From: Myxococcota bacterium
GTDB lineage: Bacteria > Myxococcota_A > UBA9160 > UBA6930
Reading direction: 5' to 3'
DNA length: 64,000 bases
NCBI GenBank assembly: GCA_028277885.1
Contig: JANQFK010000022.1
Coordinates: 302,052 to 366,051, forward strand
Shown: positions 54,869 to 63,673 of the stretch, one piece after another
Numbering within the stretch: position 1 is the stretch's first letter
How the letters are laid out: each line of letters begins with the position of its first letter
Position numbers and translations under genes: made by a program
The notes under the pieces: model-generated
Told to the model about the DNA's origin: nothing
Database searches by the model: none
The model's input: the letters and a program-made list of their open reading frames with translations, nothing else

Positions 54869-55570
54869 CTAGAAGAGCTCCGCCTGGGGCGGCGGCTCGG
54901 GGTCGTCGAGGCAGTCCGGCGCATCGCGGCGGGCGTCGTTCACCCGCAGCGCCACGGGCCGGTGCACGAGCTCGCCGCAGGGCCCCGCCGCCGAGTCCAG
55001 AAGGCGCTCGAGCTCCGCGGCGTCCTCGAGCCCGGGGTCGAGCCAGCCCGCGTAGGCGTCGGGAGCCAGGATCACCGGCATGCGGTCGTGGAGCCCGCGC
55101 ACCCGGTCGTTGGCGGCGGCGGTGAGGATCGTGCAGGTGTCGAGGGCCTCGCCCGGCTCCCCGGGACGCCAGCGCTCGTAGAGGCCCGCGAAGGCGAACA
55201 CGCCCGCATCGGGCAGGTGGATGTGGTGGGGCTGGCGGGCGCCGCGCTGCGCGGACCACTCGAAGAACCCGTCGGCGGGCACGAGGCAGCGGCGGCGGCG
55301 GAAGGCGTCCCGGAAGGCGGGCTTCGTCGCCACCGTCTCACGCCGCGCATTGATGAGCCGCGCGCGGATACCCGGATCCGCGGCCCAGCCCGGCACCAGC
55401 CCCCAGCGGCGCCGCTCGAGCCGGCGCGACCCGTCCACGGCGGCCCGGACCACGGGCACGGGCTGGCCGGGCGCGACGTTGTAGCGCGCCTCGACGTCCG
55501 GGAGCGTCTCCAGCCCGAAGTGCTCCGCCACCGCGGCCGGCGTGGCGGTCAGCGTGTAGCGCCCGCACAT
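54869..55570 (-). CDS. SRAP-domain protein (YedK/HMCES family)
   Basis: 233 aa. Starts MCGRYTLTAT, so Cys2 becomes the N-terminal thiol that cross-links abasic sites in single-stranded DNA; other family residues visible are YNVAPGQPVPVV (Asn), RRRWGLVPGWA, INARRETVATKPAF, CLVPADGFFEW (Glu) and LHDRMPVIL (His). Protects or repairs abasic DNA. Start has TACTTT 6 nt upstream and no Shine-Dalgarno. Divergent from the selenoprotein gene, 39 bp apart. Confidence 0.92.
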   Translation of the reverse strand: MCGRYTLTATPAAVAEHFGLETLPDVEARYNVAPGQPVPVVRAAVDGSRRLERRRWGLVPGWAADPGIRARLINARRETVATKPAFRDAFRRRRCLVPADGFFEWSAQRGARQPHHIHLPDAGVFAFAGLYERWRPGEPGEALDTCTILTAAANDRVRGLHDRMPVILAPDAYAGWLDPGLEDAAELERLLDSAAGPCGELVHRPVALRVNDARRDAPDCLDDPEPPPQAELF

Positions 55571-55576
55571 GCTGCT

Positions 55577-55582
55577 AAAGTA
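55577..55582 (-). promoter_or_regulatory. Possible -10 box, leaderless start of SRAP gene; overlaps a plus-strand box
   Basis: TACTTT on the minus strand ending 6 nt before ATG 55570. The surrounding GCTAAAGTAGC is nearly palindromic, giving TAAAGT on the plus strand that could serve the divergent selenoprotein gene, whose mRNA would then carry GGAGGAG. Confidence 0.4.
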
Positions 55583-55609
55583 GCGCCCGGCCCGCGCGGA
55601 GGAGACGCC

Positions 55610-55825
55610 GTGAAGATCACCATCACCTACTGCGTTCGCTGAAACTACCTCCCCCAGGCCACCAGGCTGGTGGCCGCCATCCGGGAGGCGAAGGGCGTCG
55701 AGGCCGAGCTCGTGAAGGGCGACGCCGGCGTCTTCGACGTGGTCGCCGACGGCGAGCTCGTCTTCTCCAAGCATGAAGCCGGACGATTCCCCGAACCCGA
55801 AGAGATCCTCTCGAAGCTCGGCTGA
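55610..55825 (+). CDS. SelW-like (Rdx family) selenoprotein with in-frame UGA
   Basis: 71 residues from GTG 55610 with GGAGGAG just upstream. Reading UGA at 55640-55642 as selenocysteine gives YCVRUNYLPQATRLVAAI, then GVFDVVADGELVFSKHEAGR and FPEPEEILSKLG: the complete Rdx-family pattern with CxxU redox motif, GxFDV and GRFPE blocks, ending at a normal TGA. Codon use and frame continue unchanged past the UGA. A perfect 7-bp hairpin starts 14 nt after it. Thioredoxin-fold oxidoreductase, probably cytosolic; physiological partner unknown. Without Sec decoding the product would be only 10 residues. Confidence 0.88.
55640..55675 (+). promoter_or_regulatory. UGA-Sec codon and candidate bacterial SECIS hairpin
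   Basis: UGA (55640-55642) followed by stem GGCCACC (55657-55663) / GGTGGCC (55669-55675) with loop AGGCT. The apical loop begins 22 nt after the UGA and has G at its second position, within the published range for bacterial SECIS elements (loop 16-37 nt downstream, a G among the first two loop bases). Confidence 0.7.
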
Positions 55826-56813
55826 GCCCGGCCTCTCGCTGCTGCTGGTGCGCGGCGGCGTGGGCGGGGTGCTGATGGGCCTCGCGAACCTGGTGCCGGG
55901 GATCTCGGGCGGGACCATGCTGCTGGCGGCGGGGGTGTACCCGGCCTTCATCGCGGCCATCGCGGAGCTCACCACCCTGCGCTTCCGCTGGCGCTCCATC
56001 GTGCTGCTGGGCGCCGTGGTGGGCGCCGCCGCCCTGGCGATCCTGCTCCTCGCCGGCGCCACCAAGGCGCTGGTCGTCGAGCACCGCTGGGTGATGTACA
56101 GCCTGTTCATCGGGCTGACCCTGGGCGGCGTGCCGCTGGTGTGGCGCCTGGGCCGCCCGGCGACGCCGAGCCTCTGGGGCGGCGCGGCCCTCGGCTTCGG
56201 GATCATGCTCACCATGGCGTTCCAGCCCACCGGCGGCTGCACCACCGGGCCCGACACCCTGCGGCTCGGGCTCTCGGGCGTGGCCGGCGCCGGCGCGATG
56301 ATCCTGCCCGGGGTCTCGGGCGGCTACCTGCTGCTGCTGCTCGGCCAGTACGTGCCGATCCTCGGCGCCGTCGACCAGCTCAAGCAGGCGCTGCTCAGCG
56401 TCGGCGACGGCCTCGACACCGCACTGCTCGGCGAGGCCCTCGCCGTGGTGATCCCGGTGGGGATCGGCGTGGTGCTCGGCGTGGTGGGGATCAGCAACCT
56501 GCTGCGCTTCGCACTGATCCGCTTCCCCAAGCCCACCTACGGCGCGCTGCTCGGGCTGCTCGTCGGCGCCGTCGTCGGTCTGTGGCCCTTCCAGGAGGGC
56601 GTGGCCCCCCAGCCCGGCGAGACCCACCGCTGCCAGGTCCTGAGCGCCGAGGCCGCGGCGGCCGTGGACCCGGAGGACTGGGAGCTGCGCCGCTTTACCC
56701 CGGGGCTGCGCCAGGCGGGCGGCGCCACGGGTCTCGTGCTCCTCGGCCTGCTGCTCACCCTGGCCGTGGATCGCTTCGGCCGCGCCTCGGACGGGGACGA
56801 CGCCGAGGGCTGA
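55773..56813 (+). CDS. DUF368 family membrane protein
   Basis: 346 aa. About nine membrane helices with the family hallmark LMGLANLVPGISGGTMLLAAG near the N-terminus and its repeat GAMILPGVSGGYLLLLLGQY in the middle, an inverted-repeat-like design. Recent work links some DUF368 proteins to undecaprenyl-phosphate recycling; whether this one does so is inference. The annotated ATG overlaps the selenoprotein by 53 nt; GTG 55848 is a later alternative. A strong hairpin follows. Confidence 0.82.
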   Translation: MKPDDSPNPKRSSRSSAEPGLSLLLVRGGVGGVLMGLANLVPGISGGTMLLAAGVYPAFIAAIAELTTLRFRWRSIVLLGAVVGAAALAILLLAGATKALVVEHRWVMYSLFIGLTLGGVPLVWRLGRPATPSLWGGAALGFGIMLTMAFQPTGGCTTGPDTLRLGLSGVAGAGAMILPGVSGGYLLLLLGQYVPILGAVDQLKQALLSVGDGLDTALLGEALAVVIPVGIGVVLGVVGISNLLRFALIRFPKPTYGALLGLLVGAVVGLWPFQEGVAPQPGETHRCQVLSAEAAAAVDPEDWELRRFTPGLRQAGGATGLVLLGLLLTLAVDRFGRASDGDDAEG

Positions 56814-56843
56814 GGCGCCCCCTTCCCTTCCTGGGAAGGCGCC
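56814..56843 (+). terminator. Hairpin terminator after the DUF368 gene
   Basis: CCTTCCC / GGGAAGG (7 bp, loop TTCCT) extended by GGCG / CGCC with a 3-nt bulge, directly after the TGA at 56811-56813. The rest of the 184-bp gap is GC-rich with no clear promoter. Confidence 0.6.
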
Positions 56844-56997
56844 TACCCACGGGCCGCGCACCCGGCGTCGGCAGCCGGCCGGCAACTCGGCCGAGAACCC
56901 GGGCCCGCCGCGACCCTTCCGGGGGGCGGCCCCGCGTCCCGATCGCGCGCATGGATCTTGCAGTTCCTCCCGTCGGACACCTGCGCCGAGGATCTCC

Positions 56998-58389
56998 ATG
57001 TCGAAGCTCCGCGTCTCTCCGCTCCTCTCCCGCCTGGCCGTCGCCGGACTGTCCCTGGGCCTCGCCGCCGGCTGCGCCTACACCAACAGGACCATCGCCG
57101 ACGACCGCGAGCCCGTGATCCAGACCGGGGTCGGGGCGACGATCCTCTGGCCCAACCAGACCGGGCCCTCGTTCCCCCCGTACCCGGGAGCCGCTCCCGG
57201 CGCCCCGGCCGGCGCACCCGGCCAGCCCGGCGCGCCGGGCGCCGCACCGGGGCAGCCCGGGGCCGTCCCCCAGCCGGCACCGCCGAGCGGCGGCAACGTC
57301 ACCTTCATCGGCGGCGCCGGCGAGGAGATCCAGAGCCGCCGGGTCATCAAGCAGGAGCCGTACCTCCTGAAGGTGCTGAAGGTGCCCTTCGCGCTGGCGG
57401 CCGCCCCCTTCGTGGCGCTCTACGACCTCGTCTCCGGCTCGGACGAGCCCCCGGCCGCGGAGGCCGAGTCCAAGCCCCGCAGCTACAGCTACTCCGACCT
57501 CCAGGAGGCCCGCGAGCAGGCCCAGCAGGAGGCCATGGAGCGCGAGCTCGCCCGCCGCCAGGGTGCCGCGGCCCCGGCCGCGGGCGGGGCCTCCGGCGCG
57601 ACGGCCTTGCCGCCCCAGCCGCCGGTGCACACCGCGGCGCCGGCGCCGTCGCCCTCGCGGCGTCCGCTGAGCATCGCCGAGGAGCTCGCCGCGCTGCGCG
57701 GCACGCCGGCCCCCTCCCGAACCTCCACGCCCGGCCCGCACGCCGCCACGGCCGCGGCGCCCCGCGGCGTCGCCGACCACGTGGTGGACCGCGACGGAAA
57801 CGGCCGCCCGGACCAGTGGAGCTACCGCGAGGCGGGCCGCCTGGTGCGCGATCTCTACGACGAGAACGGCGACGGCGCACCGGATCGCACCGTCCACTAC
57901 GAGCCCGAGACCGGCGAGCGCGCGCGCCTCGAGGTCGACAACGACTTCGACGGCCGCGTGGACGCCTGGACCGAGTACCGCGACGGCAAGGTCGCGCGGC
58001 GCCGCGGCGACACGAACCGCGACGGCGTCCTCGACACCTGGAGCTTCTACCGCGACGGCCGCATGTCCCGCGAGGAGCACGACCGCGACGGCGACGGCTA
58101 CCGGGATCGCATCGACCACTACGTGGACGGCCGCCTGGCCCGCCAGGAGGAGGACGCCGACGGCGACGGCCGCCCGAACCGGGTGACCTTCTTCGACGCC
58201 GACGAGCGCGTCCTCCAGGTGGACGAGGACCGCGACGGCGACGGACTGGTGGACCAGCGGTCCTACTACGAGGAGGGTCGGCTCAAGCGCCGGGAGCTGG
58301 TGGGCGAGGAGCGCGAGGCCCGCATCGAGCAGCGCGACCTGCGCACCACCACCTGGGACTCGGGCAACCCCGGCTCGGCGACCCGCTGA
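56998..58389 (+). CDS. Lipoprotein with Ca-binding DxDGDG repeats
   Basis: 463 aa. Lipobox LAAGC (Cys ~26), Pro/Gly-rich linker (~58-100), a hydrophobic stretch (PFALAAAPFVALYDLV), a Gln/Glu-rich helix, more low complexity, and a C-terminal ~200 residues of about seven repeats alternating an acidic loop (DRDGNGRPDQW, DENGDGAPDR, DTNRDGVLDTW, DRDGDGYRDR, DADGDGRPNR) with a Y-rich strand (YRDGRMSREE). Each loop looks like a Ca site. Surface or outer-membrane role inferred; no enzyme domain seen. Confidence 0.8.
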   Translation: MSKLRVSPLLSRLAVAGLSLGLAAGCAYTNRTIADDREPVIQTGVGATILWPNQTGPSFPPYPGAAPGAPAGAPGQPGAPGAAPGQPGAVPQPAPPSGGNVTFIGGAGEEIQSRRVIKQEPYLLKVLKVPFALAAAPFVALYDLVSGSDEPPAAEAESKPRSYSYSDLQEAREQAQQEAMERELARRQGAAAPAAGGASGATALPPQPPVHTAAPAPSPSRRPLSIAEELAALRGTPAPSRTSTPGPHAATAAAPRGVADHVVDRDGNGRPDQWSYREAGRLVRDLYDENGDGAPDRTVHYEPETGERARLEVDNDFDGRVDAWTEYRDGKVARRRGDTNRDGVLDTWSFYRDGRMSREEHDRDGDGYRDRIDHYVDGRLARQEEDADGDGRPNRVTFFDADERVLQVDEDRDGDGLVDQRSYYEEGRLKRRELVGEEREARIEQRDLRTTTWDSGNPGSATR

Positions 58390-58390
58390 C

Positions 58391-58912
58391 GTGCCCCGGG
58401 ACCTGCGACAGGCGATCGGCTTCCTGATCGGCTTCTGGATCGCGCTGGTGGTGTTCGGCCCCCTGGCCGCGCCCCGCGCCTGGGGAGCGCCGGCCCAACC
58501 CGACGCCTCCCTGGCGGGCCTCGAGGCCGCGCTCCACGAGGCGGTGAATCGCTACCGCGCCGACCGCCACCTGATCCGCCTCGAGCGCCGCAAGGACCTC
58601 GACGCCGTCGCCCGGGCCCACAGCCTCGACATGGCGCGCCGCCGCTACCTCTCCCACCGCTCGCCCGAGGGTGCGGGCTGGGTAGAGCGCCTCGGGGCGG
58701 CGCGGGTCGAGGGCTTCGCGCTGGCCGGCGAGAACGTCGGCCTGACCACGCGCGGCGACCCGAACCGCGAGATCCTGACCGGCTGGATCCACTCCGAGGT
58801 GCACCGCCGGAACCTGCTGGCGCGCCCCTACAACGCCACGGGCATCGGGGTCGCGCGCGCCCCCGACGGCACGCTCTACTACACCCAGCTCTACCTGACG
58901 TTCCCGCGCTAG
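58391..58912 (+). CDS. Secreted CAP-domain (SCP/PR-1) protein
   Basis: 173 aa from GTG 58391, starting 1 nt after the lipoprotein stop. Signal region (IGFLIGFWIALVVFG ... WGA), then a CAP domain: LHEAVNRYRADRHLIRLER, AVARAHSLDMARRRYLSHRSPEG (first His), GENVG and GWIHSEVHRRNLLARPYNATGIGV (second His, CAP signature). Metal-binding sterol/lipid or protease-like roles are known in the family; none can be assigned here. Confidence 0.88.
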   Translation: MPRDLRQAIGFLIGFWIALVVFGPLAAPRAWGAPAQPDASLAGLEAALHEAVNRYRADRHLIRLERRKDLDAVARAHSLDMARRRYLSHRSPEGAGWVERLGAARVEGFALAGENVGLTTRGDPNREILTGWIHSEVHRRNLLARPYNATGIGVARAPDGTLYYTQLYLTFPR

Positions 58913-58922
58913 CGGGGACCGG

Positions 58923-59804
58923 CTAGTTGGGGAACCGCACCTCGAGGTGCCGGTCGTTCCAGTAGGCGTGGATCGGCTGGGCCAGGTCGATGGCCTCGGG
59001 CAGGACCACGTAGCCCAGCACCACCTCGTCGCCGGCGAGCTCGCCGAGGCGGCCCTGGAGGATGCCGAGCTGGCGTGCGTTGGTGGCGTCGGGCTGGAAG
59101 GTGAGGTGCCCCTGGATGAAGGTCAGGTTGGCGTGGAAGCGCTCCGGCCGCTTCGAGTGGGCGGTGAAGAGCAGCACGCCGCCCCGCTCGAGGCCGCCCC
59201 GGGACCTCCAGGCCTCGCCCAGGCGCGCCTCGAAGGCCCGGCTACGGGCCAGGCGCACCTCGAACACGCCGCGGCCGTCCGCGGTCTCCCGCGCGAAGGT
59301 GGCGGGCGCCGCGGCCTGGGAGAGCTCGACGAGCTGGTAGAGGTCGCGGACGTCGGCCTCGGAGAGCCCCAGGTCGAGGGGAGCCACGTCCCGCGGCGGC
59401 GCCACCGCCGCGGTGGCGGTGCCCGGCGACGTGGCGGGAGCGGAGCCCGAGGCCCCGTTCGGGCCGGCCCCGGCGGCGGCCCCGTCGCGCAGCGCGCGCA
59501 CCTCGCGGGCGGCGTCGATGAGGTTGTAGGGATTGTTGGGGTCCTGGGTCTCGTTGTAGACCTGCCAGGTGTAGGGCGTCGGCAGGTACTCGGGCCGGAT
59601 CGGCGGCACGTCCTCGGGCTCCACCAGCTTGGCCGCCTTGCAGGGGACCTGGGACTCCTTCTGCACGATGAAGATGCTGCCGTCGGGGCAGACGCCGCTG
59701 ATCGCCTGGGCCGAGGCCGCGGACAGCGGCAGGCCCGCGAGGAGCCCGAGCACGGCTCGGCGCAGCGCGGATGCAGGGAGATCGAACGGCAGCTTCGGCA
59801 GCAT
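58923..59804 (-). CDS. Hypothetical secreted protein
   Basis: 293 aa from ATG 59804 (AAGGTGGGGG upstream; GTGs at 59810 and 59816 also in frame). Signal peptide (AVLGLLAGLPLSAASA), a two-Cys motif ISGVCPDGSIFIVQKESQVPC, a conserved-looking segment EYLPTPYTWQVYNETQDPNN, an Ala/Gly/Pro linker and a C-terminal beta-rich domain (FEVRLARSRAFEARLG, RFHANLTFIQGHLTFQ). Not recognised. No operon partner; it converges on the CAP gene and lies 53 nt downstream of rluB on the same strand. Confidence 0.7.
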   Translation of the reverse strand: MLPKLPFDLPASALRRAVLGLLAGLPLSAASAQAISGVCPDGSIFIVQKESQVPCKAAKLVEPEDVPPIRPEYLPTPYTWQVYNETQDPNNPYNLIDAAREVRALRDGAAAGAGPNGASGSAPATSPGTATAAVAPPRDVAPLDLGLSEADVRDLYQLVELSQAAAPATFARETADGRGVFEVRLARSRAFEARLGEAWRSRGGLERGGVLLFTAHSKRPERFHANLTFIQGHLTFQPDATNARQLGILQGRLGELAGDEVVLGYVVLPEAIDLAQPIHAYWNDRHLEVRFPN

Positions 59805-59857
59805 GGGCACCCCCACCTTCCGGAGCCACCCTAAACCGAAAACCCCATACAGATCAA

Positions 59858-60721
59858 CTAGATCGTCGCCTGCCTCGAGATGGGGCTCGAGCTTTCTGGA
59901 CGGCGATTGGAGCGTCCCCTCGCGGTCTTGGAGCGACCGGCTGCGCGCGGCCTGCCGCCGGTCCGGGCTCCCCGCCTCGGCCGCGGCGATCGCTCCCGGG
60001 CGTGCCGCAGCAGCGCGCTGCGCTCGCGGGGGGTGAGCGGTCGCGCCGCGCCGGGCTCGAGGTCGCCGAGACGCAGCGGGCCCATGCGCCGACGCACCAG
60101 CCGCACCACCGGGTGCCCGAGCGCCGAGAGCGAGCGGCGGATCTGGCGCTTGCGACCCTCGATCAGGGTGAGGGAGATCTCGCTGCGATCCTGGCGCGCG
60201 AGGTGGCGCGTGCGACCGACCCGGGCCGGCGCGGTGACCCCGTCCTCGAGGCGCACGCCCCGGGCCAGCCGTCGCAGCGCGGCGGCGGAGGGCCGCCCGC
60301 GCACGGTGACGAGGTACTCGCGCTCGGTCTCGAGGGAGGGGTGCAGCAGCGCGTGGGCCACGTCGCCGTCGTTGGTGAGCAGCAGCAGCCCCTCGGAGTC
60401 GAGGTCGAGCCGGCCCACGGGAAACAGGCGCAGCCGCTCCACGGTGCGCCGCGGCAGCAGCTCCAGCACCGTCGGCCGCCCGCGCGAGTCGCTGCGGGTC
60501 GAGAGCACGCCGCGGGGCTTGTGGAGCAGCCAGTAGGCGTGGGTCTCGGCGCTCACCCGCACGCCGTCCACCTCGATGCGGTCGGTGTCCGGGTCCGCCC
60601 GCTCGCCCAGGCGCGCGACGCGGCCGTTCACCCGGACGCGGCCGGCCCGCAGCAGCTCCTCGGCCCGGCGCCGCGAGGCCACGCCGCCCGCGGCCAGCAG
60701 CTTCTGCAGCCGCGTCCCCAC
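59858..60721 (-). CDS. rluB: 23S rRNA pseudouridine synthase, RluB/RsuA family
   Basis: 287 aa from GTG 60721. N-terminal S4 domain (RLQKLLAAGGVASRRRAEELL), then pseudouridine synthase with catalytic GRLDLDSEGLLLLTNDG (Asp), and EGRKRQIRRSLSALGH. Modifies 23S rRNA (position 2605 for RluB) or 16S (RsuA); order scpA-scpB-rluB favours RluB. Basic C-terminal tail of ~45 residues. Begins 9 nt after scpB. Confidence 0.9.
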   Translation of the reverse strand: MGTRLQKLLAAGGVASRRRAEELLRAGRVRVNGRVARLGERADPDTDRIEVDGVRVSAETHAYWLLHKPRGVLSTRSDSRGRPTVLELLPRRTVERLRLFPVGRLDLDSEGLLLLTNDGDVAHALLHPSLETEREYLVTVRGRPSAAALRRLARGVRLEDGVTAPARVGRTRHLARQDRSEISLTLIEGRKRQIRRSLSALGHPVVRLVRRRMGPLRLGDLEPGAARPLTPRERSALLRHARERSPRPRRGARTGGRPRAAGRSKTARGRSNRRPESSSPISRQATI

Positions 60722-60730
60722 CGGCGCGCC

Positions 60731-61414
60731 TCAGTGCAGCTCGCCGCGCTCCGCCAGGGCCTCGGCCGAGAGGTCGGGCTCGGGGTCCCCGGGCAGCCCC
60801 TCGTCCTCGGACCCGTCCGGCGTCTCGTCCGCGCCGAGCGCCGCGGCGTCCGCGGCCTCCGCCGCGTCCTCGGCGTCCTCGCCGTGGCCGGGCATCAGCT
60901 CCTGGATCTCGCGCAGGGTGGGCAGGTCGTCGAGCTTGTCGAGGCCGAAGACCTCGAGGAAGCGGCGGCCCGTCCCGTAGAGCATGGGGCGGCCCGGCAC
61001 CTCGCGATGCCCGGCGATGCGGATCAGCTTGCGCTCGACGAGGCTGCGCAGCACCGCGCCCACGTCGACGCCCCGGATGTGCTCGATCTCGGCGCGGGTG
61101 ACGGGCTGCTTGTACGCCACCACGGCGAGGGTCTCGAGGGCGGCGCGGGAGAGCCGCAGCGCCCGCTCCTTCTGGAGCTGCTTCACCCAGGGCGCGTAGT
61201 CGGCGCGGGTTCGGATCTGGTAGCCCCCGGCCACCTCCCAGAGCTCGAAGGCGCGGTCCTCGCGCTCGTAGCTCTCGCGCAGCTCGGCCGCGAGCTCCTT
61301 CGCCCGGGCCGGCTTCAGGCCGGGCACGATCTCGGCGAGGCGCGCCGCCGAGACCGGCTCGGGCGCGGCAAGGATCAGGGCTTCGACGATGTGGCGCTGC
61401 TGGTCGCGGTCCAA
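60731..61414 (-). CDS. scpB: Segregation and condensation protein B
   Basis: 227 aa from TTG 61414 (GAGGAG upstream; the usual start LDRDQQRHIVEALIL aligns with the ScpB N-terminus). Two winged-helix domains: IVEALILAAPEPVSAARLAEI and LETLAVVAYKQPVTRAEIEHIRGVD, plus YGTGRRFLEVFGLD. Bridges the SMC-ScpA condensin ring. Acidic C-terminal tail of ~60 residues is longer than usual. TTG start means its level may depend on coupling to scpA, 10 nt upstream. Confidence 0.92.
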   Translation of the reverse strand: MDRDQQRHIVEALILAAPEPVSAARLAEIVPGLKPARAKELAAELRESYEREDRAFELWEVAGGYQIRTRADYAPWVKQLQKERALRLSRAALETLAVVAYKQPVTRAEIEHIRGVDVGAVLRSLVERKLIRIAGHREVPGRPMLYGTGRRFLEVFGLDKLDDLPTLREIQELMPGHGEDAEDAAEAADAAALGADETPDGSEDEGLPGDPEPDLSAEALAERGELH

Positions 61415-61424
61415 GGGGCACTCC

Positions 61425-62258
61425 TCACATGTAGTCGGAAACGCGCTCGTCCCAGGTGGCGGCACCATCGGGCCCGCGGCGCAGGTGGATGGGGCCCCGG
61501 GGCTCGCCCTGCTCGCCCCGGCTCTGGAAGAGCCGGATCGCTCCGAGGCGGGCCAGCTCGAGGATGGCGAGGAAGGTCGTGACGATCATCGCGCGGCTCG
61601 GCGCGCTGCCGTCGGGGCTCTCGAAGACCGCGTCGAACTCCAGGGCCGCGGCCTCGCGCAGCCCCGCCATCACCGCCACCATGCGCTCGCGCACCGTGAT
61701 GGTCTCGGTGGTGACCTCGTGGGTGGCGTCGGCGGCCCGGGCGCGCAGCAGGACGCGGCGATAGGCGTCGAGCAGGGTGAAGAGGTCCACCGCGATCTCG
61801 CGCTCGGCGTCGGGGGTGGGCTCCGGCTCGGGGCCCCGGGCGGAGAAGACCTCGCGCTCGAGCAGCGGGCGCTCGCCCATCTCCTCGGCGACCTCCTTGA
61901 AGCGCTGGTACTCGAGCAGCCGTGCCATCAGCTCGGCGCGCGGGTCCGGGGCCTCCTCGTCGACGGCCTCCGGCGCCGGCAGCAGCATGCGCGACTTGAT
62001 CCACGCGAGGGTCGCGGCCATCAGCAGGTACTCGCCGGCCACGTCGAGGTTGAGCTCCCGCATCAGCGCCACGTACTCGACGTACTGCTGGGCGATGGAG
62101 GAGATCGGGATGTCGGTGACGTCCACCTCGTTCAGGCGGATCAGGTGGAGCAGCAGGTCGAGGGGACCCTCGAAGATGGGGAGCTTGACCGCGCACGCTT
62201 CGCCGCCCTCGGTCGCGAGGGCCTCGACGACGCCGTCGGCGGGTCCACTGGCTGTCAT
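61425..62258 (-). CDS. scpA: Segregation and condensation protein A
   Basis: 277 aa. ScpA kleisin: FEGPLDLLLHLIRLNEVDVT at the N-terminus (SMC neck contact), AGEYLLMAATLAWIKSRMLLP, and a C-terminal winged helix (VTTFLAILELARLGAIRLFQ) for SMC head binding. Works with SMC and ScpB in chromosome condensation. Upstream 83-bp gap to cca has no recognised signal. Confidence 0.93.
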   Translation of the reverse strand: MTASGPADGVVEALATEGGEACAVKLPIFEGPLDLLLHLIRLNEVDVTDIPISSIAQQYVEYVALMRELNLDVAGEYLLMAATLAWIKSRMLLPAPEAVDEEAPDPRAELMARLLEYQRFKEVAEEMGERPLLEREVFSARGPEPEPTPDAEREIAVDLFTLLDAYRRVLLRARAADATHEVTTETITVRERMVAVMAGLREAAALEFDAVFESPDGSAPSRAMIVTTFLAILELARLGAIRLFQSRGEQGEPRGPIHLRRGPDGAATWDERVSDYM

Positions 62259-62341
62259 GGGGGCTCCCCGGAGGACGAGGCGGTGCACGGGGCGGGGGGT
62301 GCGGGGAGTATCGGGGATGCGCTCCCCCCGGGCAAGGCGCC

Positions 62342-63673
62342 TCAGCGGCGCGCCGAGCCGCCCCGGGAGCCCGCGCCCGAGCCTCCCGCCAGCTCGCGGG
62401 CCAGCGCCAGGGCCTCGTCCCGGGTACGCAGCCGGCGGTCGAGGTAGGCGGCGCGCAGGCGCGCGAGCGCCCGGCCCACCGCCGGTCCGCGCAGCCCGAT
62501 GGCCACGAGGTCGTCGCCGCTCACGCTGAGCTCGGCGAAGCGGTCCTCCCGGGCGAAGCGCTCGATCCGCCGCCGCAGGTTCGGCGGGGCCGAGGCCAGC
62601 AGCGCCAGCAGCAGCTCGTCGTCGGTGCCACGCAGGGCCGCATCCGCGGCGCCCCGGCCGCGCGCCCGGCCGAGCTTGCGCAGCAGGCCGTCGCGGGTCT
62701 TCGGGAAGCCCTCCACCGCCCGGGCCACCTCGCCGCGCACCGCCAGGCGGCGCAGGCTGCGCCGGCGCACCGAGGCGTCCGTGGGCGCCAGCCACACCAT
62801 CAGCCCGGCCACCCAGGGGCGCAGGCGCAGCGGGCGCCAGGGCGGCTCCGCCACCGCGCGCCCGAGCCGGCGCAGGGGCGCGCCGGCCTCGGTGGCGAGG
62901 CCGAGGCCGGGCTCGAGGGCGGGCAGCACGTGCCAGCCGGCGAGCAGGCGCAGCGCCCGGGCGGGATCGAGGCCCTGGACGGCGTCGGCGAAGAGCTTCT
63001 CGAACTCGGCACGGAAGCGCTCGCCGCTGACCGCACCGAAGGCCCCGTCGCGCAGGGCCGAGCGCAGCGCGCGCAGGGAGCCGCGGGTGAGGGAGAAGCC
63101 CAGGCGCGGCGCCAGCCGGGCCGCGCGCAGGGCGCGGGTCGGGTCGTCGTGGAAGCTCCGCGCATGGAAGACCCGCAGCACACCGGCCTCGAGGTCCTCG
63201 AGGCCGCTGCCCGCGTCCACCACCCCCGGCCGGCTACGGCGCGCCGCGCTGGAGAGCGGGACGGCCAGGGCGTTCACGCTGAAGTCGCGCCGCTGGAGGT
63301 CCTGCTCGACGCTGCCCGGGGCCACGGTGGGGAGCGCGCCGGGGCGCTCGTAGGTCTCGGTCCGCACCGTGGCGAGGTCCACCACCGTGTCCGGCGCCTC
63401 CAGCCGCACCGTGCCGAAGCGGTCGTGGGCCACGATGCGGACCTCCGGCGCCGCGGCGGCGCGCGCCAGCTCGAGGGCGCCGACTCCGCGCTCGGGCTCG
63501 ACGATCAGGTCCACGTCGCGCAGCGGTCGCCCGAGGAGCCAGTCGCGCACGGGCCCGCCCACGAGCAGCACGCCCACGTCGCAGCGCTCGGCCTCGGCCA
63601 GCACCGCCTCGACCAGCGGCCGCGAGGCCTCGGGCAGGGCGCGCAGCAGCGAGGCGGGCGAGGGGCGCTTCAC
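62342..63673 (-). CDS. tRNA nucleotidyltransferase / poly(A) polymerase family protein
   Basis: 443 aa from GTG 63673 (GTGA overlap with the recombinase). Class II nucleotidyltransferase head: [24 protein letters not shown] (GG...RD, DxD metal residues), [10 protein letters not shown], and [17 protein letters not shown]; an all-alpha C-terminal half follows without an HD domain. CCA addition to tRNA 3' ends is the likeliest job; poly(A) polymerase cannot be excluded. Confidence 0.88.
   Translation of the reverse strand: MKRPSPASLLRALPEASRPLVEAVLAEAERCDVGVLLVGGPVRDWLLGRPLRDVDLIVEPERGVGALELARAAAAPEVRIVAHDRFGTVRLEAPDTVVDLATVRTETYERPGALPTVAPGSVEQDLQRRDFSVNALAVPLSSAARRSRPGVVDAGSGLEDLEAGVLRVFHARSFHDDPTRALRAARLAPRLGFSLTRGSLRALRSALRDGAFGAVSGERFRAEFEKLFADAVQGLDPARALRLLAGWHVLPALEPGLGLATEAGAPLRRLGRAVAEPPWRPLRLRPWVAGLMVWLAPTDASVRRRSLRRLAVRGEVARAVEGFPKTRDGLLRKLGRARGRGAADAALRGTDDELLLALLASAPPNLRRRIERFAREDRFAELSVSGDDLVAIGLRGPAVGRALARLRAAYLDRRLRTRDEALALARELAGGSGAGSRGGSARR

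Noticed and set aside
55640..55642. Nonsense mutation making the SelW-like gene a pseudogene
   Set aside because: UGA falls exactly at the U of CxxU, the frame stays intact to the natural stop, and a SECIS-like hairpin follows.
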